A DNA stretch of 64,000 nt from Cardinalis cardinalis (lineage: Eukaryota; Chordata; Aves; Passeriformes; Cardinalidae). The stretch lies in contig JACDOX010000152.1 in the NCBI GenBank assembly GCA_014549065.1, forward strand, positions 124,001 to 188,000, written 5' to 3'. The notes below the pieces were generated by a model. It saw only the letters and a list, made by a program, of their open reading frames with translations, had not been told where the DNA came from and made no database searches. A program made the position numbers and the translations under genes. Each line of letters starts with the position of its first letter. The first letter of the stretch is position 1. This document shows, piece by piece, positions 36,201 to 48,200 of the stretch.

Positions 36201-39200
36201 GTCTTGGGGCATTATTCCAAGGCATGGGGGGAGAACCACTGTTGGAGAATTAATTTTCTGAAGTCCAGGGAGCTATAATTTTTCACTTATTTTGTAATTA
36301 GGGAGTAACACTTCAAATGTTATTAGTTGCTTCTGCTGTGTAGGCTTTGGTAAATGTCTTGGCCCTGCTGTGGTCACATCCTCCCTTCTTGCTTCTAGCC
36401 ACACAATTCTCACCTTGTGCTGGTCATGCAAGCCCCAGTTGGAGAGTGAAGGAGAAGCAGGAGGCAATGCAGAAGTGTAGAAGTGCCCACTTAGGATAGT
36501 GAAAGTTAGGTAGGACCACACATATACAGGATTTCAATTTTGCTTTCCTTATTCGTTCTGAGCAGCAGTTCAGGAAGAGAAAAAAAATCAGTCCAGTCTT
36601 GTTCCTTATTTTCAGAACCGTGTCGTTGACAAGGAGGACTTGAGTTGTCAGGTTTCTGCTTCTGCCTGTGAAATGGTTGTAGTATCAGCAGAAAGCCATA
36701 CAAGGAAGTCAGAAGGCTGAAAGATGCTAAAGCTTCCCAAAATGTGATTGTGGGTTTGTCTCATTACTATCTCAATAATGCTTTACCTTGTATCAGCTAG
36801 GACAATTTGTTTTAGAGGATAGAGATCTTTCCCTTTCACAATAAAGAGGATTTTTTGTAAGGAGATAGAAAACATAATCCTTTCTCTAGTGAGATTTGGG
36901 GAGAGGTATTTCTTTGGGTGTCTTCTTGAACTTAATGTGAGGAGTGTCCTTAAAGGAGGTCCTGGTAAAGTTTTATGAAATTATGCAGTGATTTATGAGT
37001 CCAAACTCCCCCCAAAATTTTCTTGCATGAAATCTCACTGTTGAAGTCATGTTTTCTTTCTAGCTGATTCAATACAGCCTGCCCCATCAGTTTTGGTATC
37101 CTCTGATTATCTAATAATTTAATATTGTTACATTTAACAGTGGTACATTGAAAAGATTGGATGTAGAAGTTGGTAATAGCTATGAGATCAGCAAAAGAAC
37201 CTGTAAACGATCATTTTGCATGCATTGCTGGTCTTCTGCTTGAGCGTGGATCATGTGGGTGTGTTTCAAGAGTATAAACTGTGTCTAGATTGTTTCTAGT
37301 AGTTCTATATGATTTGCCTAACGGCTTGTAACCCTTTCTTAAGGAGGCAGTGTATCAAGAGAAGAAATCTCTGCCACAGGCACTTTGAGTATCCCAGTAG
37401 GATAATACAGTAGAAAGACTTGATAAGTGTGAGTGCTGTTTTTCTTCATGACAATCTTGCAGATTTCCTAAAAAAATATATTTTAGCGGATGAGTTTTAT
37501 GCCAAAATTTAATTCCTTGCATACACTGTGAGTTCTTCTGGGATAAGTTTAAAACTGAGTAAAGGAAGCTGGCAAGGAGATTATCAGTTTAACTTTTCAA
37601 AACTATTGAGGAAAATTACACTTCTGTGGAATTCAGAAACATTGTGAAAGGAGCCTGGAAGCTGATCAAAACAGTGGTTATCATCCATTGAGTTACCAAT
37701 TTCAGGTTGCTTTGACCACATTTTCCTTATGGATTCTCATTTCAGCTAGCAGCAGGGATATAGCTTTTTTTCCTACTCAGGAATTCATTCATTACTGGGA
37801 TTATTTTACTTAAAATTGCAGCTAAATCCAGAAGCATAGATATTGCTCTTGGCTTTTCCTGACTTGCTAGTCTGCAGCAGGTTTGGGGGGTATTAATAAG
37901 TAAGTGCTAAGGAGTAGTTTTCAGTTCTTGAATATATTAAGTGGATTTTTAAAATAAAGTTTAAATGTAGCAATTGTCAGAACTAGTCAGTTGTCCTGTG
38001 CAGAGTCTTGTCTAGTTCAGATATACACCTAGCCCAGGGTAAAACTTCACTGTTACAGAGTATTTATTCACAGATTCCTATTTATGAGAGGCAGATACCC
38101 TGATCTTGCTTGCAGTCTAGGAAGCCTAAACATGACTTGCCACTGACATGTAGCAATAGCTTCCTTTAAAGAGACCATTTAATCTGATGTCCTGATAATG
38201 TTAGTTTGGCCCTAACTAAACTAACTCAGATCATTTCCTGCTGTACATGCATCTCTTTTCAGCCTAATTCTACTGTGTACTTAAAATAATTTGAGAATTT
38301 CATTTAGGCCTTTTCTGACTTTCTTGCTTCTACCTTTTCTTCACCTTTCTTGACCTGTTGAAGTAGAATAACAAAATGATGGTAAGTGAGGTGCCCCTGT
38401 GCTTTTTGTTTACCATTTTTGCTTGATGAGACCTAGTAGCTGTTATGTTATTTTTAAATGCTATTCATTGTTTTGTCTTGTCTTACATTTTACATTTGAA
38501 TACATACTTATTTTGGACATTGTTCATTGCTTTGGTTTACTGGCAACTAATTAATGAGAATATTTTAAGTATTGCTTTAACATAACGTGTAGTTTTGCAA
38601 GATGCAAGAATAAGATTCAAAGATCAACATGAACTCAGCATCTTTGACAGTAGAAATTGCTCTATTTAACCTAACAAACCAAGAGTTTGAAGAAATGTTC
38701 AGATTTCAGTTAGACAGATATTAATGAATACTGAAGTGGTGGAAATATTGGATGCAACGATACTGATTCCTCTCTGCAAATTTGGTTGTGTTGTCCTTCT
38801 TCCTCTTCAACTGCCAAGTGTATGTGTTTGTTAGTGTGTTAGTGCTGATGCTCTCAAGAGAGAACAATTGTTCTGCCCTTTAGCTTTGTTTTAAAAGGAT
38901 GTGAAAGTTTTGTGCAACTTTCGCTTTGCACCTTTGAATAGGAGCTTTTCCTGGGCTGTGTCCTCTTGGGCAGCTTGGAGCCTCAAAGAGCAGTGCACAA
39001 AAAAGGCTTCTGATTTCTGATTCTTCTAACTGGTGGAGTTTGTGTTGTCTTAAATTCTCATGAGTAATGTGGCTGCATGGTGGAGTTCTCATAGTATGCT
39101 TTTACCAGAGTGCTTTGGATTGAAAGTGTTGGAGTCTTGACTTTTGTCTTCTGTACAGTCAAGAGCTGAAGTGTGATCTGCTGTGCAAGGGAAAACAAAT

Positions 39201-42200
39201 AAAGCACCTTGTCAGGGAGAGGGGGTGAAAGAGGAATGGTTTCACTTAAACTATTTTCAATTAACTTCCTTTTTATATAGTCAACAGCAACTGCTTAGGT
39301 TGCTTCTAAAATAGGCATTATAAACCACATGCCAGATTTTTTATTGTGCATCTTTTTTTTTCCCTGGCATTCAATAGTGTAACCCTCACTTTCACTGTGC
39401 CACAGCAACGGCAAACTGTTGTGGCATATGCTCAGATGAAGCAGCTGGCTTTTCTTTTTTTTTTTTCTCAATTAATATTGTTATGGACACAGAACTAATA
39501 GTACCTAGAAATATGTTTTTACAGCCTAAGCACAAGTGAGTCAGTTCAGGCTTCTTTAGAAAAGTATAGGATATAAGGAGGAGCAAAGATAAGATGTTAC
39601 TGTTCATACTTCCTGTGGGAAATACGTGGGAAAGGAGAAGATGTGATGGTACTAATTTGAATGTGCAGTGTTTGCATAACTAACGTTAATAAACAGATTG
39701 CTTAATCAGTGTGAAATGACTATACAAATTGCATTAGTTGGTTGTGTTTGTGCAAGAATGCATTACTGGGGTTTCTGGCTTGGGACTTCTGGCAAGGAAC
39801 AGATGAGGTTATATTTAATATTCAGATGTGTCTCTTCACACCCTATTGACACAGGCAATATGTAAACCATTGTTTCTTTTAATGTCTGGTGTGGAATTTA
39901 TAATCTCTTATTTGCTTTTGCTCCTGTTCGGTATGCTTATGCACCACTCATTATTCCTTTTTTGGTATTGTGCACAGAAATTTGCAACATGCATGGAAAA
40001 ATATTCTGCCAATCCCACCTACTACCCTTATGTGCTGTTTTGCATCTCGGCTCTTAGAAATTAGTATTTGGTAAAATAATTTTGAAGGTGTCAGTGGAGA
40101 AACACCTGTACTTAAAAAGTCTTTGTAGTCTCTAGCTCTGACAAGGTTTATTGCTTTCTTTAAGGTTAATTGAAAAAAATCAAATTAATAATGTTTATTT
40201 TGGAAAAGCTGTGGGATGGGTAAGAGCCAAATTTAAATATTACATGAAATATATTCTACTTCTCTCCTAAGTACCTGGAAGTGATTCAAAAATGTGGGCA
40301 TTGTTTAAGAGCACATTGGACACAGGCTGAAGCAGTTTGCTGTCATTCATGAGGAGTTTGGTGTTTTGTAAACACTGACATATTTTTTTATTAAAATTTT
40401 ACAGGATCTGATGGTTGGTGATGAAGCCAGTGAGTTACGATCAATGCTGGAAGTGAATTATCCAATGGAGAATGGCATAGTTCGAAACTGGGATGATATG
40501 AAGCACCTTTGGGATTACACGTTTGGACCAGAAAAACTTAATATTGACACAAAAAATTGTAAAATACTACTCACAGAGCCTCCCATGAATCCGACTAAAA
40601 ATAGGGAGAAGATTGTGGAGGTATGTGTGTCTAGTAGGAGCTGGTACACAGTCATTGGAGCGCTGCTAAGAGATTCCTTGTTCCAGCCACACACAGTGAC
40701 TGTCTGAAGCAAAGCAGTTCTGTTCTCTAACCAAAACTCGTTCTCTGCCATAGGCATGAATGCTACTGTGCTTAAATTCAACCAGCTGATCTCATTCACA
40801 AGCTGCAAGCAGGCTTCTTGTCTCAAGCAGTAATAGCAGCATTAAAACACAGAATTGGAAATACATGTCTGTCTTCACATACCCAGGATACGTGGATTAC
40901 TAGCTGTTGGATGAATGTTAATTACTTTAAATGACTTGGACTTATATAAGCCAGTAATGCAGAGGAGATTGGAGCTAGATGATGCTTACCAGATGGAGCA
41001 GTGTTGTTGGAGGTGGTTGAGACAAAGGTGTGATGACAGCCAATGCACTAATCTTTAATTAGTGCAAGGGATTATCAATGAAAGCCTTCTAAGAAGGAAA
41101 GCCTGGTTCTTGCATCCTCAATCTCAGAGTGCTGCCCTGGGTGATCTAAGCTCCAGCTGAATCTTGTATTCAATGTAGGTTGTCAGATATACATTGTTTA
41201 GCTCCTCTACCTGTGATGAAGACTCAGGCTTGAAGAGCAGTAATGTTTGATGAGAACAGAAGGTTTAGTTTTCTGTTTTGTTGAATTTTTTTCTCATAAG
41301 CATCATAGATATTTTCAATTCATATAAGTTTGAATATCAAAGCTTGTGTAATCCTTTTTATGTCACAGCTACAGTAGTGCTTTCTGCAACTTGGCAGTGA
41401 ATACATGTGCCCTTATCCTTTGTTTCAGTGACCAGGGAGCAAATTAAGTCTAGCAAAGTTGGGAAAATTTAAGTGAAAAATAAATCAGACTGTGCAGTCT
41501 AAATTCAGCACTTTTTTTAGGAGTTATGGACATTAAGATCCTATCAGGTAATGCAACACTAGTAGTATCATACACTGTATATCAGCCAGCTGTGGTGTAT
41601 AGGCAGAGCAGGTTATTCTGGGTGGCCTCCATGTAGCTGGAATGGCTCTATTTCTTGTCCAGGCTTCTTTGCTTTTCAGTTGTCAGCAGTAGTGTTCTTG
41701 TTTCTGTTTTCCTGGTAAATACAAAAGGATTTTAGTTATTCTTGTGCCAAGTAATTTTATACCAAAAATCCAAGAGTTTAATACGGCCTCTGAATTGTTA
41801 TGGAATATTTGCATTGCTCCATTTGCCTTTCTAACACTACCCCAGAGACCATAGATACTTAATCTTGCAAGATGCAAGAATAACATTGAAAGATCATGAT
41901 GCAGAAGATTAGTGAGAACTAGAATCCATTTTTGTAAATTTTAATTTGAGTTACACAGAAGCTCATTGTTTCTACTAATGTTTGTAATGGAACACAAGGT
42001 TATGACGACTTAGAATATTTAGTTTAACTGCAATGTATTTATACTCCTTCCATTTTTGATGTAGCCTCCTCCTTTCCAGGGAGGTGAGCTCAGTATGAGT
42101 CAGAGGACTGAATGAAGATACTTCCTAAAGCCTGCAGTAAATATAATAATGTCTCTGCATTCTGGGATACAGTGCAGTAGCGTTTTAGAAGAAAAGCTTA

Positions 42201-45200
42201 GTCATCTGGACCATATAAAGATGATAGATAATTATATATGCTGTCCTTCATTCTGTTTCCAGTAATTCTCTCTCCTCATTTCATCACTTTGTCAGGCCCA
42301 CCTGCAATAGTAAGGCAGCAAGTGTTCACATGTCAGCTATATTGTAAAATATATGTTTAAAAAGTGCTTTTCCTTTCATAGCATGTAAAAGACCCGGGTT
42401 GCTCCTCAGCTTAATGGAGTGTTTACTGTTTGTCTTCATCTGCTGCACTCTCATTGTATAACACCCTCAGAAGCAGCCAGACTGTAGCGGCAAATCAAGA
42501 AGCTGCAGAGATGCTCGAGCACAGTCACTTCCGTCTAAATCAACCTAGAATTTCTTATATTTTTTCCCAGTTTTGAATTTTTTCTGTACCCAGTTAGAAC
42601 ATCACTTTGTAGGTAATCAAAAATCTGCTGTTATGTGAAGAAGAATCTTTTCAGGGAAACATATTGCTCAGTATTTATATCTCAAGATTTGTTAACATAA
42701 ATGCCCTGTGTCAAAGCATTTTCCATGTCAAGTAAAGTAATGCAGAGGACAACTCACTTCTTTTTTTCATGAAAGAATGACAACACTCCCAAAGGTTATA
42801 AAAGATTTTGTAGAAGCCTTTAGGGTTTGGTACATGTGAAGGCAGTAACTAGTGCCATTTGAATATTGATTTTGTTGCATGAAGGTGATAATTTAGATTT
42901 TTCTTACATTATTTTTTTATTTAATAAGCACTCAGGTTGTTTGAAAGTGTCATGCCCATTGGAATAGTGTTGGGTTTAGACAATGACTACTCAAAGGGGT
43001 TCTATTTTGAATTGCTGCCCTTTCAACTGTTCCCTTTCTGTTCCTTTTCACACTGTTCTAATGGAGGAGGTTCTTTAAATAGTTCAGAATTCTAAAATTG
43101 TCAGGCATCAGCTTTTTTCTTCAAAAATATTTAAATATCTTTTACTTGAACTGTGGGAACATTTAGGATTCAATCAGTTTCTCATCCTAGAAGTTGCAGA
43201 AGGGTTCTGAAGACTGAAGGGTAGCAAAAGCAAAGCTTCTGTAGTTGTTGGAATAATCAGAGTTCATCCATTTTTCCTGGTAAAGCTTATTGAGGGGAAA
43301 ACTGCTGTACAGCATGATTTGTTTACTTGGCCTTTTCTTGTGTTTAGGAAGAAGACAAGGTCCTATAAACTCTACATCCTTTAATCTTGTTTTGCTTCTT
43401 AACTGAAACTAGTTCAGTGATTAGGGAAACCTAGTTTACAAGACAAGGAGTTACTTTTCCTGTTTCAGTATGAAATCTGCAAACCTGCAGTCTTGTCTCT
43501 GTGGTGGATTTTACGCTAAATTTAAAAGTTTGTAATTGGTTGCCCTTTAAAGAAGAGAAGAAAGTGGTCCAGATCCAGAGAGCAACCTGTGATACTGGGC
43601 TCATTCTAGATTAAGATATGAAGGAGTCTGGTCCTTATTTGACATAATGTGCAGTTGTACAAAGTCTATGGCTTAATATGAAAAATGCCTGAACTTTGTT
43701 TTAAAGTATACATCTTAAACAAACATTTTATTCCCCAGTCACACTTTGGTAATGAACTGCTTGGCTGGTCTACAAGTACTGTCTCCCACTCATTAAGCAC
43801 TTTGGAAAAGTAAAAATTTGTGTAAAGCTGCAAAAATTGATGTGTGGGTTTCTTGTGTTTGCTTTTGTTGCTTAATGGATGTGCAATATTTCACCTGGTT
43901 TGTCTGGTGTGAACAGGTAAGATACAGAACTGAATGTACTTCTTACTGTCCCAAAGCACATAGGTTTCTAATGTTCCTATGGAATCTGTGTGATGAAAAT
44001 TCTTGGGAAGTGTTTTTGATTAGTAAAATCAAATTAAAAATGCAGAATTCTAGAAATACAGTTTTCAAACACCAATGAAATTTCTTTGAGGTATTTGGCC
44101 TGTTTTGGAAGCTGATTTTTGCCTTCATCTTACAGGTTATGTTTGAGACATACCAGTTTTCTGGGGTGTATGTAGCCATCCAGGCTGTTCTTACTCTGTA
44201 TGCTCAAGGTAGGCAAAATTAACCTAAAATTTCTTTAGTTTCCAGTGTTGCTGAGCCAAAGTACAAACATGGCATCACTGTGTCTTGGGCTTAATTCCAT
44301 GCTGTTCTCTAAGGAAGCTCGGCTCTGACTGACAGCTTGCTTTTTGTTGTGAGGCTATTGTTAGGTACCACTGTTGGTGTTATTTTCTTGGATAAATGCA
44401 AAAACCCGATTCCTCAAAACTCTTACTCTTTCAGAGTGTAATTATTTTGCCTTTGGCATCAAGTCTTAATGGCTTACTTTGAATTTTCTGAAAAAGGAAG
44501 AACTTTTTACCGTGAGTAAGAGAGTAATTTCAAGAAGGTGATCATGTGACTTTTACACTATTTTCAGAGGGGAGAAAAAAGTTGAGTCTTTTGCTGTAGA
44601 TAAACTAAATTGAAATGATCCTTAGCCTGAGTAGAAAATTATGGATTGACTGAATTAAATGGAAATTCTACCATCAATTTCAGTCCATCTAGGATTCTAT
44701 GAAGTTACTCAAGCACATCAGTTCTAATACCATGACTCCTTGCATCTGTTTGTTGGTGACTTGGTGTGTTCAGCTGTCGCATAGCAGGACACAAATATCC
44801 GTGTCCATTAATGTGTCACTGTAATGTCTCTGTGCAGGACCAAAAGCAGTGGGATACTGGAAGGGTGGCTCTGCCATGCAAGTCAATATAGTTACTTGAA
44901 CCAAAACCACTTTTGCAAACCTGAATATGAATTTTATTTGCTGCAATTTGTGCTATTACCTTTTTTCCCCCTTGGTTTTCTTTGGTTTGATTCCTTACAA
45001 ATATTTAAGTAACTGACATCTACAGTCTTATATTCTGCTGTAATTGTACATGTACCTTACTGTGTAGTGCTCAATTACTTTGTGAATAACAGAATGTGAG
45101 ACAACTTTGAGCAGTCTGCAGTGTTTCTACATACCATCATCTAAAACAAAGCTGATGACCTTCTAAGACAAAAATCAAGGGGCACATAAATCAAACATTT

Positions 45201-48200
45201 GCTTTTGGAAATTTTTTAAAAAAAGTTCTTTAAAACATCTTACTTATTTATATTACTTCAAAAATTAAAGTAGTGGCTAAAGTTATATAGAGATGTGCCT
45301 CATTTCAGTGCACCACACTTCTAAGGTCTGTCCTTAAAATATGGTTTCTTGCTTTAGGTAGCTTGTGAGAAGCTATAAAACTGTTTTCTGATCAACTTTC
45401 ATCATTGATTTTTGCCCCCTAAGTATAGAAACTTCCGTTTCTACATGTTCATGATATCTGCTTTGTATAGCTTAGAATTTAATAGTTTGTGGTAAATTTT
45501 TTTTTCATGAGAGTTGATTTTTTTAGTCTAAGAAAGTGGATCTCATTCAGCCTAATGCCACTTGTGTGAAGAAATATTAAGCGTGTGCTGTATAGTTCAA
45601 ATATTTTCTACCTTATGAAAGTATTTGTTTTTTTGTATACTGGTAAAAATCAACAAGTCCTAAGAATTTAACTGGGTGAACTTGTGGCTTGAATATCTCT
45701 AAATTTCTTAATATTTCAGAAATTTATATTATAAGACTACACAACTGAATCTGTGGAGGAATTTGTTTCCCAATAAGCATTTAATGAGCGTAGATACTCC
45801 CTTTAGTTAGAATGCAATTTAAGATGTTAAGATGCCACTTAAAATTGTGGGCGATAGAGTTCTAAACATCTAGGTAAAAGTAATAATTAAAAAAAAAAAG
45901 TATGAAAGCATTTGTTACTATGAAAACCTGAAGTTTAATATCTACTGATGACTGACGCTGCTGCTTTTCTGGGAATAATGGTTGTATCAGTTTACAGTGA
46001 AAAACGTATCTTAAACTTGCTGCTGTTCTGCTCTGTTTATAAAAGTGCAGTAAAATTGTGCTTCCCCCCATTCTTTTAGGTTTGTTGACTGGTGTTGTTG
46101 TGGACTCTGGAGATGGTGTGACTCACATTTGCCCAGTTTATGAAGGTTTCTCCCTCCCTCACCTCACGAGACGGTTAGATATCGCTGGGAGGGATATCAC
46201 TAGGTACCTCATTAAGGTAAGCTGGGAGGGAAGAGGGTTTAAGGCTGAGGTGATGGTATCTGTGGTTCAAGTCAAAATCCCTTGACAGCAAGAAACCACT
46301 GTGTATTTTCCCTTGATTATTCATGTTAATTACATTAAGAACTCTTGTATTCTGTGTTTTACTTCAGTCTATTCTTACTGTGTTTCCTCATCTAAATCAC
46401 AGTGATGATATTGGTGTTATTCAGAGACATCACATTTTCTTAGTGGCAAAACTGTAGTAAGGGAGGGAATTTATTCCATATTTGGGAAGGAAAAGCTCGA
46501 AAGTTGGCTTTCGTACCTAAAGTGGAAGCTAAATTGTACTCTCTCAGCTCTACTCATCTGTTTTCAGAAAGACTTCCTTGCAGTGTAGAAAATAGTGTAG
46601 TAATTCTTCCCTGATAATTAAATAAGAGAACATGTTTGATAGACAATTCATTTGTTTGGGCATTTTAAGTATAAGCAACATCTTAAATTGACAAATCTTA
46701 GGGTTAAACTGGAACACAAGAATGTTCTGAAGTGAAGTTCTAAAGATAAGAGTTATTTTGGGTTTTTTTCATTTGTCTTTGTTCTGGTTATGCTGAAAAT
46801 TATAATGAAGAAAATTGCCCATTTGGAGTAACGCTGCTGCTTTTCTTGGAATAATGGATACACTGGGATGGATTTCTCTTAATACCCAAATTTGCCACTA
46901 AAAAAGGGAGGTGAACAGAGATATGTGTCTAAATGTACTACCCCCCTGCTGAGAGATCTGGACTGTTCCGCTCATTTCCTGCTAACCTGCTGTGCTCCCT
47001 CCAGCTCCTCTTGCTGCGGGGTTATGCTTTCAACCATTCTGCTGACTTTGAGACGGTTCGCATGATCAAGGAGAAGTTGTGTTACGTGGGATACAACATT
47101 GAACAGGAGCAGAAGCTGGCACTAGAGACCACAGTTCTAGTTGAATCCTACACGGTGAGTGTCTCAAGACAGCTTTCCTTGTCCTAAACTTCTGAGGTTT
47201 AAATTCAGGTAGCGTTTAGCTTTCATTCCTTCACAGTTTTTCTTGGCAGTAGCTCACCTCTCAGGCTGTACAATCAGATTAATTGGTTCTAGGAAAGTCT
47301 TCTGCAGGCTTTTTTCTTTTCAGATTTTCTCTAAATCTTTGTACTCACTTTTGTCATTGTAGATCTTTGAAATTTTAATATTATAGTACAGGAATTCGTA
47401 GAGAAAGTGGACTTACTGTAGCATATGAAATTGTTTCAGCTTAATCCATGCAGCAGTGAGACATGAGACTGATATCTGGTGTCAGGAAAGGTGAACTTGC
47501 TCTTAGTGGAAACTTTGTGATCACAGTTGGAAAAATTTGCAGAAAAGCATTATTCTTGCTGTAAGATAATTTTTAAAATTGATGCTACAAGTTGGTATTG
47601 CAAGGAAATATTTGGTAGCTCAGTATTGATGTATCTGGTCCCTGATGTCTCCAAGTGAATTGCAGAGTGGTTAAAGAATTTGTATATTCTTTCAGTACTA
47701 CTGAATGACTTCTTGCAGTGCTGACAATTATCAACAATTTCCTGTGTTAAAACATTTGGGAGCAATATAGGTCATTTCCTCTTGGTTTTTTTTTTAGCAT
47801 TCAAGTGGCTAAAAGTAGTCTTTTCAATGGTGTTGTTTCTTCCCTAGCTCCCAGATGGCAGGATTATCAAAGTTGGTGGAGAACGGTTTGAGGCACCAGA
47901 GGCTCTCTTCCAGCCTCACTTAATCAATGTTGAAGGGGTTGGTGTGGCTGAATTGCTGTTCAACACCATCCAGGCTGCTGACATTGATACCAGGTATGAG
48001 CAGAACATTTAGAATCCTTTGCCTGGATGCAGGGATGATGCAGGAACTATCTTCAGAGTAGCATCTTTTGCTTTAGACGCTAATGTGTGCTCCTGGGAGA
48101 AGGATGTATGCTGGGAATGGGGCTCAGGCTAAGCTTCTGGAGTTTAACCAGTTGTCTGGAAACTATTTCAGTAAGAATGAGCAAAGATAAAATCTTGAAA

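Noticed and set aside
40621..40707. Extension of ACTR2 exon 3 beyond residue 125
   Set aside because: The reading past 40620 is intron after a GTATGT donor; the next residues of Arp2 (VMFETYQF) are found at 44136.
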